Positions 31,955-39,856 of a stretch of 43,923 nt of DNA are shown piece after piece. The DNA is from Lachnospiraceae bacterium. Its GTDB lineage: Bacteria > Bacillota > Clostridia > Lachnospirales > Lachnospiraceae. The notes under the pieces are model-generated. The model did no database searches and was not told where the DNA came from. It saw only the letters and a list, made by a program, of their open reading frames with translations. The stretch covers positions 1 through 43,923 of the forward strand of contig JAUNCZ010000026.1 of assembly GCA_030526405.1 (NCBI GenBank). The letters run 5' to 3'. Made by a program: the position numbers and the translations under genes. Within the stretch, counting starts at the first letter, position 1. Each line of letters begins with the position of its first letter.

Positions 31955-33555
31955 CACTTCGCTCCTTTCTTATTGCTGGTATTCTTTGTGTCAGATCCGG
32001 CAGCGGAAGCACCTGTTTTTTCAGCTGAGGACTGTTTTGCAGTCTCCGCAGCCTTTCTCCTTCCATAGCCGTAGCGGCGGCCATAGCCATAGCCGTAACC
32101 ATAACGACCGTAGCCGTAGCCATAACCGTATCCATAGCCATATCCGTAACCATAGCCATAACGGCCCCTCACCATTCCGGAGGAGGTCACATTGTTGAAA
32201 ATACAGCCGACCATCAGGGCCTTGCAATCCATAATCTGGTCAATGGTATCGTTCAATACGTTCACAGCCACATGATCCTGCTCCACCACCAGAAGAATGC
32301 TGTCCACGAAGGATGTCAGGGCAACGGAATCCGCCGCCTCTCTCCAGGAGGAGGAATCGATGATCACATAATCCATGGAACGCTTCAGCTGCTGGATCAT
32401 GATCTCCAGACGGCGGAGATTCTTTGAGGAAAGCAGCTGCTCTTTCGCCTTAACTGAGAGAAGGCCATACAGCTCACCGCTGCAGGGAAGACGACGGAAA
32501 TTCAGGTCTCTGCCCTTCTCCAGCATATCGCAGAGCTCAGTGGAGCCGATCTCCTCCTCTGTCACTCCAAACATCTTATAGAGGGACGGATTACGGAAAT
32601 TGCAGTCCACAAGACAAACCTTATAGCCCTTATTGGCCAGAGTCACCGCAATATTGCCGGCGGTAACGGATTTTCCCTCACCGCTGACGGTACTGGTTAC
32701 AAGAAGGGTCTTTGCCTGATTCTTATCCATCTCAAGACGCACATCTGTCACCGCCAGAGAAGTGGTCTCAGAAAAACGGAAGCTTAAATTGGGGTTAGTC
32801 ATCAGAAGAGACGCCCTCTCCCTGTGGAGCAGGGTTCCCAGCGTCTTAAATTTCCGCTCGTGGCAGATGGTGGAAAGACGTTTGCCGATGACCTTCTTCT
32901 CGAAGTCATTTTCCGATTTTACTGTGTCACGGTAGATGGACAGCAGTACAATAAGACCAGCCATGAGAGCTGCGCCGATAAGCCCATACTTCATCAGCTG
33001 CCGTTTCGTGGGAAGATAATTCATCGGGGCAGTTGGCACCACCGGCTCCTCCAGAACCAGGATCTCAGTGGCCTTATCAATGTGGGCGCAGAGGGCAACT
33101 CCATGCTCCACAGAGGCTGTCAGGATCTCATAGGCATCCCTTGGAGTGGATGCAGTCACCGACATGGTCACCAGGTTGGTGTTGGTAACGTTGCTGACCT
33201 CGATCTTACAGTCAAGGCTGTCCCGACCCAGGGCCTCAGCCACCTCTTCCTGGAGAATATTGCTGTTTACAATGGTCACCAGATTGGAGGCCATGGTCTT
33301 TGCCGCGGTGGCATTTTTGGAGGAATAGGCGGTATTCACACCAAGATTGCTGACAAAGAAGGTGGTAGAGCTCTTATATACCGGCTTATAGCTGAGATTC
33401 ATCAGGGAACCGTAGGCAGCAGCAGCAATGATAAAGGCCGCCACCACAAGCCAGATCTGTCGGAGCAGGTCTTTTATGATAATAGTCAGGTCAATGTCGA
33501 ACCCTGCCTGGGCAGGCTCCGGACTGCCTGTTTTCTGATATTCTTTTTCATCCAT
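31954..33555 (-). CDS. Wzz/BY-kinase-like fusion with Gly-Tyr repeat tail
   Basis: This 533-residue protein has an N-terminal Wzz-type region between membrane segments at about 34-50 and 191-207, then a CpsD-like domain. Walker A (SGEGKS, about 291-296) and A' (CLVDCNF) are present, but Walker B reads VIIDSSSW, lacking the usual proline. The tail at about 464-500 is a GY dipeptide repeat with 15 tyrosines and several arginines, a candidate phosphorylation platform. I use ATG 33555 with AAGGAG 9 nt upstream; the GTG at 33576 is less likely. It is coupled to the tail-less paralogue downstream, which may be the active kinase. Confidence 0.88.
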   Translation of the reverse strand: MDEKEYQKTGSPEPAQAGFDIDLTIIIKDLLRQIWLVVAAFIIAAAAYGSLMNLSYKPVYKSSTTFFVSNLGVNTAYSSKNATAAKTMASNLVTIVNSNILQEEVAEALGRDSLDCKIEVSNVTNTNLVTMSVTASTPRDAYEILTASVEHGVALCAHIDKATEILVLEEPVVPTAPMNYLPTKRQLMKYGLIGAALMAGLIVLLSIYRDTVKSENDFEKKVIGKRLSTICHERKFKTLGTLLHRERASLLMTNPNLSFRFSETTSLAVTDVRLEMDKNQAKTLLVTSTVSGEGKSVTAGNIAVTLANKGYKVCLVDCNFRNPSLYKMFGVTEEEIGSTELCDMLEKGRDLNFRRLPCSGELYGLLSVKAKEQLLSSKNLRRLEIMIQQLKRSMDYVIIDSSSWREAADSVALTSFVDSILLVVEQDHVAVNVLNDTIDQIMDCKALMVGCIFNNVTSSGMVRGRYGYGYGYGYGYGYGYGYGRYGYGYGYGRRYGYGRRKAAETAKQSSAEKTGASAAGSDTKNTSNKKGAK

Positions 33556-33568
33556 ATCCAAAAACTCC

Positions 33569-34483
33569 TTACTCACGAACTACAACAAACAGTCTCACAC
33601 TGGCTGCCGGATTGGCCTTGTAGGCCTTCACATAGTATTTTACCTCATACACGCCCGGAACACTGGTGTCCACGTCCTGTTTTACCTTGATATCGGAGGA
33701 CTGCAGCCAGCTCTCATTGGAGCGCAGCTCAGGCACAGAGCCATCCTCCTCCGGTTCCGGATAAAAGCCGGAATCCCACAGCCAGGTACGTCCCAGCACA
33801 GTAACCGATTTCAGGAAACTCTTCCAGGAAGGGGTATTGTCCCCCTTGTTCAGATAGATCAGATAGGTATCCAGCTCAATGGAGGGGGCGGCAGCCATAT
33901 CTGTGATGGTGCAGGCGGTGACAGTAACAGGAATATTCACCGTATCACCGGCGCTGTTGGTCACCAGCAGATTCGCCTTATAATTGTCTGTCACATCCTT
34001 CTCCACGGTTTTCTCCGTCTCCAGCTGTACCTGGTCACTGATATCTCCATCCAGCACATCCTCCACCTGGACACCCTCCAGAATGGTGGACAGCTTGGTG
34101 GTCTGCACCGTCAGTGGATTGTTCAGGGTGAATGTGGGAGATACATAATCGCTGTACACAACAGTTCTTGTGGTTTTTGCCACATTTCCATTCTTATCAA
34201 ATGCTGCGATCACCGCAGATCTGGTATGGTCAGAGGCCATATTGCTGAGACTCTCCACCAGAAGGGAGTCTGTCACATCTCCATCCTCCTTATCCTTCAC
34301 GGTAACACCCTGGAAAATGGCTTCCTTCGGGTCCGCAACACTGATGGTGACCTCACGGTCCTCCATGGAGAATTCCGGTTTTTTATTGCCCTTCTCTCTG
34401 TTGGCATACTGGGTGGTGACGACATAGGCAACCACACTCAGCACACAGAGAAGAAGGATCAGTCGTTTCATTGCTTTGCTCAT
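33569..34483 (-). CDS. Membrane-anchored extracytoplasmic protein with Ig-like modules
   Basis: This 304-residue protein has one N-terminal membrane segment (about 7-22) and an outside-facing remainder. Two modules resemble bacterial Ig-like/HYR domains (VTVKDKEDGDVTDSL and VQVEDVLDGDISDQV mark the same position in each). The C-terminal part ends with a VPGVYEVKYYVKAY strand. The start has AAGGAG 6 nt upstream. It lies 13 bp upstream of the tyrosine-tail Wzz protein, so it is probably a partner of the polymer-export complex or of the surface structure made here. No catalytic motif is visible. Confidence 0.75.
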   Translation of the reverse strand: MSKAMKRLILLLCVLSVVAYVVTTQYANREKGNKKPEFSMEDREVTISVADPKEAIFQGVTVKDKEDGDVTDSLLVESLSNMASDHTRSAVIAAFDKNGNVAKTTRTVVYSDYVSPTFTLNNPLTVQTTKLSTILEGVQVEDVLDGDISDQVQLETEKTVEKDVTDNYKANLLVTNSAGDTVNIPVTVTACTITDMAAAPSIELDTYLIYLNKGDNTPSWKSFLKSVTVLGRTWLWDSGFYPEPEEDGSVPELRSNESWLQSSDIKVKQDVDTSVPGVYEVKYYVKAYKANPAASVRLFVVVRE

Positions 34484-34514
34484 GAAATACTCCTTTAAAA
34501 TACTCCTTCTATTG

Positions 34515-34781
34515 CTATTCAGTTAAAATGCCTGCCGCCTTCATTCCCTCTGTGAATGCCTGATAATCCTCTTTTGCAACACTCTTTTCTACCTCAAAGC
34601 GCTGCACAAGAGTCTCAATAATCTCATCATCCGTTTTTCCAGCTTCGATCCCCTGCCATACAGCTGCCCCGGTTTTATTCAGAGCAATCATGCCATTGAT
34701 CTCCGCTGCGGTATCCCCCACGGGAATCAGCACATTCTCATCCATAATAGATCGTAAAACAAAAGTACCTTTGATCTTCAT
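34515..34781 (-). CDS. PqqD-like peptide-chaperone protein (set B)
   Basis: This 88-residue protein is a paralogue of the one at 27726. Both start MKIK and share FVLR-I, a P-G turn, a GMI-L stretch and a C-terminal helix beginning RFEVE/EFEVE. It would recognise the leader of a precursor peptide for the radical-SAM enzyme. I start it at ATG 34781 with GGAGG 5 nt upstream; the GTG at 34787 overlaps that site. It lies in a same-strand run after the radical-SAM gene at 35791 and the anchored protein at 34808, so it probably belongs to the same transcript. Confidence 0.87.
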   Translation of the reverse strand: MKIKGTFVLRSIMDENVLIPVGDTAAEINGMIALNKTGAAVWQGIEAGKTDDEIIETLVQRFEVEKSVAKEDYQAFTEGMKAAGILTE

Positions 34782-34807
34782 AGTCACCTCCTGATCAATG
34801 ACAGAAT

Positions 34808-35782
34808 TCAGTTATCAGCATCGTATGTTCGAACCTCCATCACCCTTGAGTATCCTGCCAGGTAATGGGAAGGGCTGATTATCGTGGTATCTCCGGCCTT
34901 CAGATCTGTAATCTTAGCGTTAAAGGTGATACCTCCAACATAGGCATCCATATCACTCATATAATATTTATAGAAGATTCTCACACAGGGAATATCTGCC
35001 CCGGACACATTGGTCACAGTAAGTGTTCCCTCTTCATTCTCCTCCACAGAAATCTGGGAAGAGGCCATATCCAGAGAATCTGCCCAGGCTGTATCAGCAA
35101 CGAAGGAAGTACAGGGCGAACCATCAAAGCCTGCCCGGTTTACCTCCATGGCAAGACACTGGGCCCCCTGGGGAATGTCAGAGGCACAGAAACGTCTCTC
35201 CACACCGTTCTGGACCGCAATAAACTGGATAAACTCAATGGCAGAGCTGCCGTTATTGGTAAATGTAATGGCAGCCACACCACCGATCTCATCACCGCTG
35301 CCGTCCTCCATATAGGCACCGTCATAGCTGAGCATCTGATCTACGATAATACCGGTATCAGGAATCTCATAGGGAAAGGTGATCTCCTGTACAGCGCTGT
35401 CATCTGTGATGTCCTGGTTCTGATTCTCTTTCTTGGTATACTGAGGACCAAAACCCTGGTAATTAGGCTCAAAGCCGGATAAGCCAGGATCAGGATGATT
35501 ATCGCCAACAATCTCCGGATCATCCAGTATGGCATCATCCGCTGCATTTTTCTGCTTTGCAGAACCATCAGAATCCTGCTCCTCTGAATTCTCACCCATG
35601 GATGAGCCGGAATCCACACCTGATTCATCATCGGAATACTCAGCCATTGCCACACTGTTTTCTCCTCCGGCAGCCTCTGAATCAGCTGATTTCGCCTTAT
35701 TAAACAGAACTCCTCCAACAATCAGTCCCGCAAGAACAATTCCTGTTGCCCCCATAATCACAGGGCCTTTTCCCATTTTCAT
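34808..35782 (-). CDS. Membrane-anchored extracytoplasmic protein of unknown function
   Basis: This 324-residue protein has a short basic N-terminus, one membrane segment at about 8-27 and a long Asp/Ser/Glu-rich spacer (about 32-95). A folded part of about 200 residues follows, with several DxG turns and three cysteines that could form disulfides. I start it at ATG 35782, with AAGGAG 11 nt upstream; an earlier Met would overlap the radical-SAM gene. It lies 8 bp after that gene and 26 bp before the PqqD-like gene, so it is embedded in set B. It is not a recognised family; it may be a receptor or scaffold for the modified product. Confidence 0.7.
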   Translation of the reverse strand: MKMGKGPVIMGATGIVLAGLIVGGVLFNKAKSADSEAAGGENSVAMAEYSDDESGVDSGSSMGENSEEQDSDGSAKQKNAADDAILDDPEIVGDNHPDPGLSGFEPNYQGFGPQYTKKENQNQDITDDSAVQEITFPYEIPDTGIIVDQMLSYDGAYMEDGSGDEIGGVAAITFTNNGSSAIEFIQFIAVQNGVERRFCASDIPQGAQCLAMEVNRAGFDGSPCTSFVADTAWADSLDMASSQISVEENEEGTLTVTNVSGADIPCVRIFYKYYMSDMDAYVGGITFNAKITDLKAGDTTIISPSHYLAGYSRVMEVRTYDADN

Positions 35783-35790
35783 ACTGTATT

Positions 35791-36945
35791 TCACTCCTTC
35801 TGATTCTTTAATTCTTCTGCCAGTATTCTGCACTGGTCTCTGTAAGCCTGAGACATCTGACACCGATATTCAGGCACCCGGTCAAAATGCCCCGTCTCCG
35901 TGACGCACATTGCGGCGCAGGGATGACAGATTCCCTTCAGCTCACAGGAACTGCATTTTGCAGGCAGTCGGATGGCCATTGCCTGGCTGTGAATGGTATC
36001 CCAGGCCTCTGCAAAGGAAACACCGGACTCACTTCCAATCCGAAGCTGTGTTCCATAGGAAGATGGAAACATTCCACAGGGCATAATAATCCCCTGCCAT
36101 GTAACCCAGAAACAGCAGCGTCCGACCCTGCAGCTGATTCCTGTACCCTCAGCATCCGTATCCAGACAGTCATCCATTGGAGGAGCAGGCAGTTCTCCTC
36201 TGCCCTCCACCATGGCGATATATCTCTCTTTTCCATAATTCAAGGCTTCCAGCTTTGCAGAATAATAGGCGGCCTCCTCAGGAGAAAAGCGATCATTGAT
36301 GCCGATACTGTCCTCATCTCTCCTCAGGGGCGGGAACATGTAGCTGGTGGGCTGCCAGTTCAGGCCCTCCCTTCTGCAATATTCAAAAAGTTCCTCCAGA
36401 TCCTCCTTATTATAGGGAGTGACACTGCAGTTAATCTTAATATTAATGCCTGCCTCTTTTAAGAGACGGATTGCATGGGTAGCCTGGGTAAATCCTCTGG
36501 GATTTCCGCACAGTCGCTCATAGGTGGCATCGGAAGCACCGTATAAGGTGATGTTCATTCTTGTAGGGGGGACTTTTACAAGCCATTCCATGACAGTTTC
36601 ATCAATGAGGGTGGCATTGGTGTTCATGGTAAGGACAAAGCCCATCTGATGAAGTCCCTCAATAATCTCCCGGATATCCCTTCGTAAAAATGGTTCTCCT
36701 CCGGTAAGAAGCAGATAAAGCATTCCCTTCTCTCTGGCCTGTTCCGCAAGAGTAAGCCAGTCTTTTGCCGAAATCAGCTCTCCTGCAGCCCGTCTCTCCT
36801 GCTCAGTCATTCGCACATAACACATCCTGCAGGCCATGTTACAGCAGGGAGTCAGTTCAAAGGTTCCGTTCAGAGGAATCCCTTTTGCCGCTGCTTTTCT
36901 ATGTAAATAATCAGTCACCTGTGGTTCTACAGGCATCTGTATCAT
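35791..36945 (-). CDS. Radical SAM/SPASM peptide-maturase-like enzyme (set B)
   Basis: The 384-residue enzyme has the radical-SAM motif C35-x3-C39-x2-C42 in ELTPCCNMACRMCY and GGEPFLR. It has a C-terminal SPASM-type cysteine set (SCRVGRCCFW, PCGMFP, CSSCELKGICHPCAAMC, YRC). It has the same layout as the enzyme at 28868, and both share LLTGGEP, an NITLYG motif and ETGHFD/ETGHYD near the end, so they are paralogues. It lies 20 bp after the HPr-kinase-like gene and before an anchored protein and the PqqD-like gene. The start has AGAGGTG 5 nt upstream. A peptide substrate is inferred, most simply the 87-residue protein. Confidence 0.92.
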   Translation of the reverse strand: MIQMPVEPQVTDYLHRKAAAKGIPLNGTFELTPCCNMACRMCYVRMTEQERRAAGELISAKDWLTLAEQAREKGMLYLLLTGGEPFLRRDIREIIEGLHQMGFVLTMNTNATLIDETVMEWLVKVPPTRMNITLYGASDATYERLCGNPRGFTQATHAIRLLKEAGINIKINCSVTPYNKEDLEELFEYCRREGLNWQPTSYMFPPLRRDEDSIGINDRFSPEEAAYYSAKLEALNYGKERYIAMVEGRGELPAPPMDDCLDTDAEGTGISCRVGRCCFWVTWQGIIMPCGMFPSSYGTQLRIGSESGVSFAEAWDTIHSQAMAIRLPAKCSSCELKGICHPCAAMCVTETGHFDRVPEYRCQMSQAYRDQCRILAEELKNQKE

Positions 36946-36965
36946 ACTTGCACCTCTTCTCTTTC

Positions 36966-37868
36966 TTATTTACTATCATCTAACTGTTTATTATATAATT
37001 CTTTTTCAAGAATTTCAACTGCTCTTTCATCCGGTGTGCATTCCAGCAGATAAACCGGAATAGTGCACAGCAGCTGGCTGATCAGATCTGTGGTTTTCGT
37101 AACAAAATCCTGATCAAATCTGTGAATCATAAATTCCGGATACAGCTTCATAAAGGCTTCCCTGGGGGACAGTCTTCTGATCCTGTTTTCAGGATACTGT
37201 TTCAGAATCACAATGGCCTGTACCGGAGAACTTTCATTCCTGTATATTCCGGAGCTGCCCGCAAAGGGAAGACCATAGGCTTTCCAGATTTCATGTTCCA
37301 GTTTCAGAGCAGCGCGATCACCATTCATGATCTCAGCCCCTCTGTATGTATTCCAAAGCTCCGCCTGGGTGGATTTTCCTGTTCCACTGGGGGCAGAGAA
37401 TAGTATTCCAAAATCATTGTAACTGATGTAAGAAGAATGAAGAAGAAGTCCATTGCTGTCCAGAAGAATACTCTCAAGATTCAGCAGATTGAGAAGACTT
37501 CTGGACCAGGATACTTCCTGTTCCTCCCCCTTCCGATAGTAAGCACGGATTATTTTCTTTTCACAGCTGTGTCTTTCCACACACAAAAATGGCTCTTTCC
37601 CGGGGCCCAGTCGTCTGTACATAAAACGACAGGTTGGATCAGAAACAAAACAAAAATCATTCTGCCATGTTCCCCGTTCAGAACCATCAATAATTTCATC
37701 TTTTCCCTCAAGGATCATATAAAAGTCATAGTAATTATCCATCAGAATAGAATTTCCCTCAGCCTCGGAAAGAGGCTGAAGGAAATCTGCTGATTCCTGT
37801 GTGATATGAAGTTCAAATGGTATGGAGCAGAGGATTCTGACTCCTGCAATTGTATATAAATACATCAT
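36966..37868 (-). CDS. HPr-kinase-like P-loop protein (set B)
   Basis: This 300-residue protein parallels the one at 28042: the P-loop APSGTGKST is at residues 159-167, MNGDRAAL contains Asp184 and a GSSGIYRNE region follows. Here the P-loop has the normal SGTGKS form, while the set A copy has SETGKT. The N-terminal part differs from classical HPr kinases, so an HPr target is unlikely. It is the first gene of the set B run (HPrK-like, radical SAM, anchored protein, PqqD-like). Two ATG codons open the frame (37868 and 37865), neither with an ideal ribosome site. Confidence 0.82.
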   Translation of the reverse strand: MMYLYTIAGVRILCSIPFELHITQESADFLQPLSEAEGNSILMDNYYDFYMILEGKDEIIDGSERGTWQNDFCFVSDPTCRFMYRRLGPGKEPFLCVERHSCEKKIIRAYYRKGEEQEVSWSRSLLNLLNLESILLDSNGLLLHSSYISYNDFGILFSAPSGTGKSTQAELWNTYRGAEIMNGDRAALKLEHEIWKAYGLPFAGSSGIYRNESSPVQAIVILKQYPENRIRRLSPREAFMKLYPEFMIHRFDQDFVTKTTDLISQLLCTIPVYLLECTPDERAVEILEKELYNKQLDDSK

Positions 37869-37905
37869 AGGATTTACTGTTCACTCCCATAGAAATCAAA
37901 ATAGT

Positions 37906-37920
37906 CAGATCAGCGATCTG
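37906..37920 (-). terminator. Weak hairpin between EEP-protein and HPrK-like genes
   Basis: CAGATC and GATCTG are separated by 3 nt and followed on the minus strand by ACTATTTTGATTT. It may end the EEP-protein transcript in part. Confidence 0.35.
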
Positions 37921-37934
37921 TTGATAAACAGAAT

Positions 37935-39788
37935 TTACTGCACTGCGTAGAAATGCAGACCGGCAACACTGGTGCTACCGATAAATCCAAGTCTGCTGTT
38001 GAAATAACGCAGATAGTAGTTTCTCATAGAGCTGTTTAACCAGGATACTCTGATACCCCCTGCATTTCCGTTGGTTCCCATTACCCAGGTAAATGGTGCA
38101 TCCTGCAGTTTTACCTTGTAGCCTGCTCCGGTGAATGAGGTTGTTTTTGCCAGATACATGGTCTGTCCGTTCACATTTGTGGAAAGAGTATAGCCACCCT
38201 CTGTAGCTGCCACTGTCCAGATCAGGTTCTCACCTAGATTCATAGCATCCATTGTCTCAAAATCCACATAGGACACCGCAGAACCGTTTGCAGACAGAAC
38301 CTTTCTCTCTGTAGCGCCCATGAATGCGATACAGTATCTTCCCTCTGTAAACTGCTCAAAGGTCACCTCAGCACCAAGAGTGCCACCCTGCTCAGGAGCT
38401 ACATAATCAGGATCAGGAGTTCCGCATACGGCACACTGTCCATTCTGGAAGCTGTGTCCTGTTGCCTCCACATAGGTATCCACGTAGGAATCACCGCACA
38501 CACAGATATGGGAAGTATATCCCTGCTCTGTACAGGTTGGAGGAACAGCTGCATCCACGTAGCTGTGCACATGCTCAAGCTTCGGAATGGATTCTGTATA
38601 GGAATCGTCACAGCGAGTGCAGGTATAGGTACGTACTCCCTCCTCTGTCTCAGTTGGATCCTTGGTTACAGCCGCACTGTAGTCATGGCCAAGGGCTGCA
38701 CCATTCTCCTCTGTATAGGAATCACCACAGCTACAGGTATAGGTCTTTACTCCCGCCTCTGTACAGGTTGGATCTGTTGTCTCCACAGTATACTGATGTG
38801 TGTGAGCAGCCTGTTTCTCATAGGTGAAGGTACCCACAACAGGATAATGGTCTGCCAGCGGTGTGTCATCAGCCTTATTGAAATCAGTATCCACCTTAAA
38901 GCTGTCCAGTGTAAGAGTTACATCACTGTCGGTATTGTTGATGTAGAACATCTTATCAACAATCTCACCATCCACATAGCCCAGCTCTCCTACCATAAGA
39001 GAAGCACTGCCATACTCCGGGTAAATGCCGTTTTTACATTTCTCGATCCAGCCATCCGCAATTGTAAAGCGAGGATCCGCATTGATCGCATCGATGAATC
39101 CTGTCTCCAGATGCTCTCTGGTATATCTGCAGTTTGTGTCACCCATCACAATAATCGGGTTATGATTGTCGCTTTTCTTGATGGCAGTAACCATCTGCTG
39201 AAGCTCTGCCTCACGGGCTGCGATATCCTCAGGATCAGAATCCGCATCCATGTGAAGAATATAGAAATCAACGGTAACCCCCTCAGCGAAGGTCATCTGA
39301 TAGAAGCGGTAGCCCTTGTCGATCATGTGATCTGCCCCATTACCGGTGTTAAAAATACCACTGCTGTATTTTACCTCCCAGGGCACACAGGTTTCGCCAG
39401 TAACAGTATAGCCGTTTTTCCAGATCAGGTTCAGACCATCTGTATTATTGGTAAGTCCGGAAACCTTACCGCGATATTTTCCTGCAGTATAGTTTCCCAG
39501 GGAAGACATCAGCTCTGTGTGATAGTTAAAGTCCTCAGAAACACTGAAAACATCCCAGCCCTTTGCGGCAATGGCCTGACTGATCTGCTTTGTTCCATCA
39601 CTTCCAGGGCCATCCTTGTTCAGACTAATGCCCAAAATCGTCTGTGGAAGACCATCCACATTCATTGCTGCAGCAGTAAATGATCCGGAAACCGTCTCCT
39701 CTGCTGCCATTGCTGTTGCCGGCAGGCAGGCACAGGTCAGTCCTGCAGCCAGAAACATTGCAGTAATTTTCTTAAGAATCCTTTTCAT
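37935..39788 (-). CDS. Secreted endonuclease/exonuclease/phosphatase-fold protein with CxCG repeats
   Basis: This 617-residue protein has a signal peptide (about 1-29, cleavage near AMA-AEE). An EEP-fold catalytic domain (about 34-325) has the expected residues: Asn43, Glu85, His179 and Asp181 in LHMDAD, Asp217 and Asn219 in GDTN, and Asp313-His314 in ADHYPV. About three ~40-residue repeats (330-470) follow, with PTCTE, TYTCSCGDSY and ALGHDY cores, and then a C-terminal domain of about 140 residues. The fold covers nucleases, phosphodiesterases and sphingomyelinases, so the substrate is open. It has a GAAGG ribosome site and follows the short-protein gene after a terminator. Confidence 0.85.
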   Translation of the reverse strand: MKRILKKITAMFLAAGLTCACLPATAMAAEETVSGSFTAAAMNVDGLPQTILGISLNKDGPGSDGTKQISQAIAAKGWDVFSVSEDFNYHTELMSSLGNYTAGKYRGKVSGLTNNTDGLNLIWKNGYTVTGETCVPWEVKYSSGIFNTGNGADHMIDKGYRFYQMTFAEGVTVDFYILHMDADSDPEDIAAREAELQQMVTAIKKSDNHNPIIVMGDTNCRYTREHLETGFIDAINADPRFTIADGWIEKCKNGIYPEYGSASLMVGELGYVDGEIVDKMFYINNTDSDVTLTLDSFKVDTDFNKADDTPLADHYPVVGTFTYEKQAAHTHQYTVETTDPTCTEAGVKTYTCSCGDSYTEENGAALGHDYSAAVTKDPTETEEGVRTYTCTRCDDSYTESIPKLEHVHSYVDAAVPPTCTEQGYTSHICVCGDSYVDTYVEATGHSFQNGQCAVCGTPDPDYVAPEQGGTLGAEVTFEQFTEGRYCIAFMGATERKVLSANGSAVSYVDFETMDAMNLGENLIWTVAATEGGYTLSTNVNGQTMYLAKTTSFTGAGYKVKLQDAPFTWVMGTNGNAGGIRVSWLNSSMRNYYLRYFNSRLGFIGSTSVAGLHFYAVQ

Positions 39789-39804
39789 TATTTATACCTT
39801 CTCT

Positions 39805-39840
39805 CAAAAATGGCGGCCCTGTAAAACGGGCCGCCGCCAT
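39805..39840 (-). terminator. Terminator after the 87-residue short-protein gene
   Basis: GGCGGCCC and GGGCCGCC form a GC-rich stem with an 8-nt loop, followed on the minus strand by ATTTTTGAG. It separates the short-protein gene from the EEP-protein gene and would lower transcription into the latter. Confidence 0.8.
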
Positions 39841-39856
39841 ATTGTGTTATTGCATA

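Noticed and set aside
30605-34483. Capsule biosynthesis locus
   Set aside because: Wzz/BY-kinase genes are present, but no glycosyltransferase, flippase or polymerase was seen.
27726-37868. PQQ biosynthesis operon
   Set aside because: Only PqqD-like and radical-SAM proteins are present. There is no PqqA-, PqqB- or PqqC-like gene, and the HPrK-like and surface genes do not fit.
38454-39683. 409-aa plus-strand ORF
   Set aside because: It is antisense to the EEP-protein gene, with composition typical of a shadow frame and no ribosome site.
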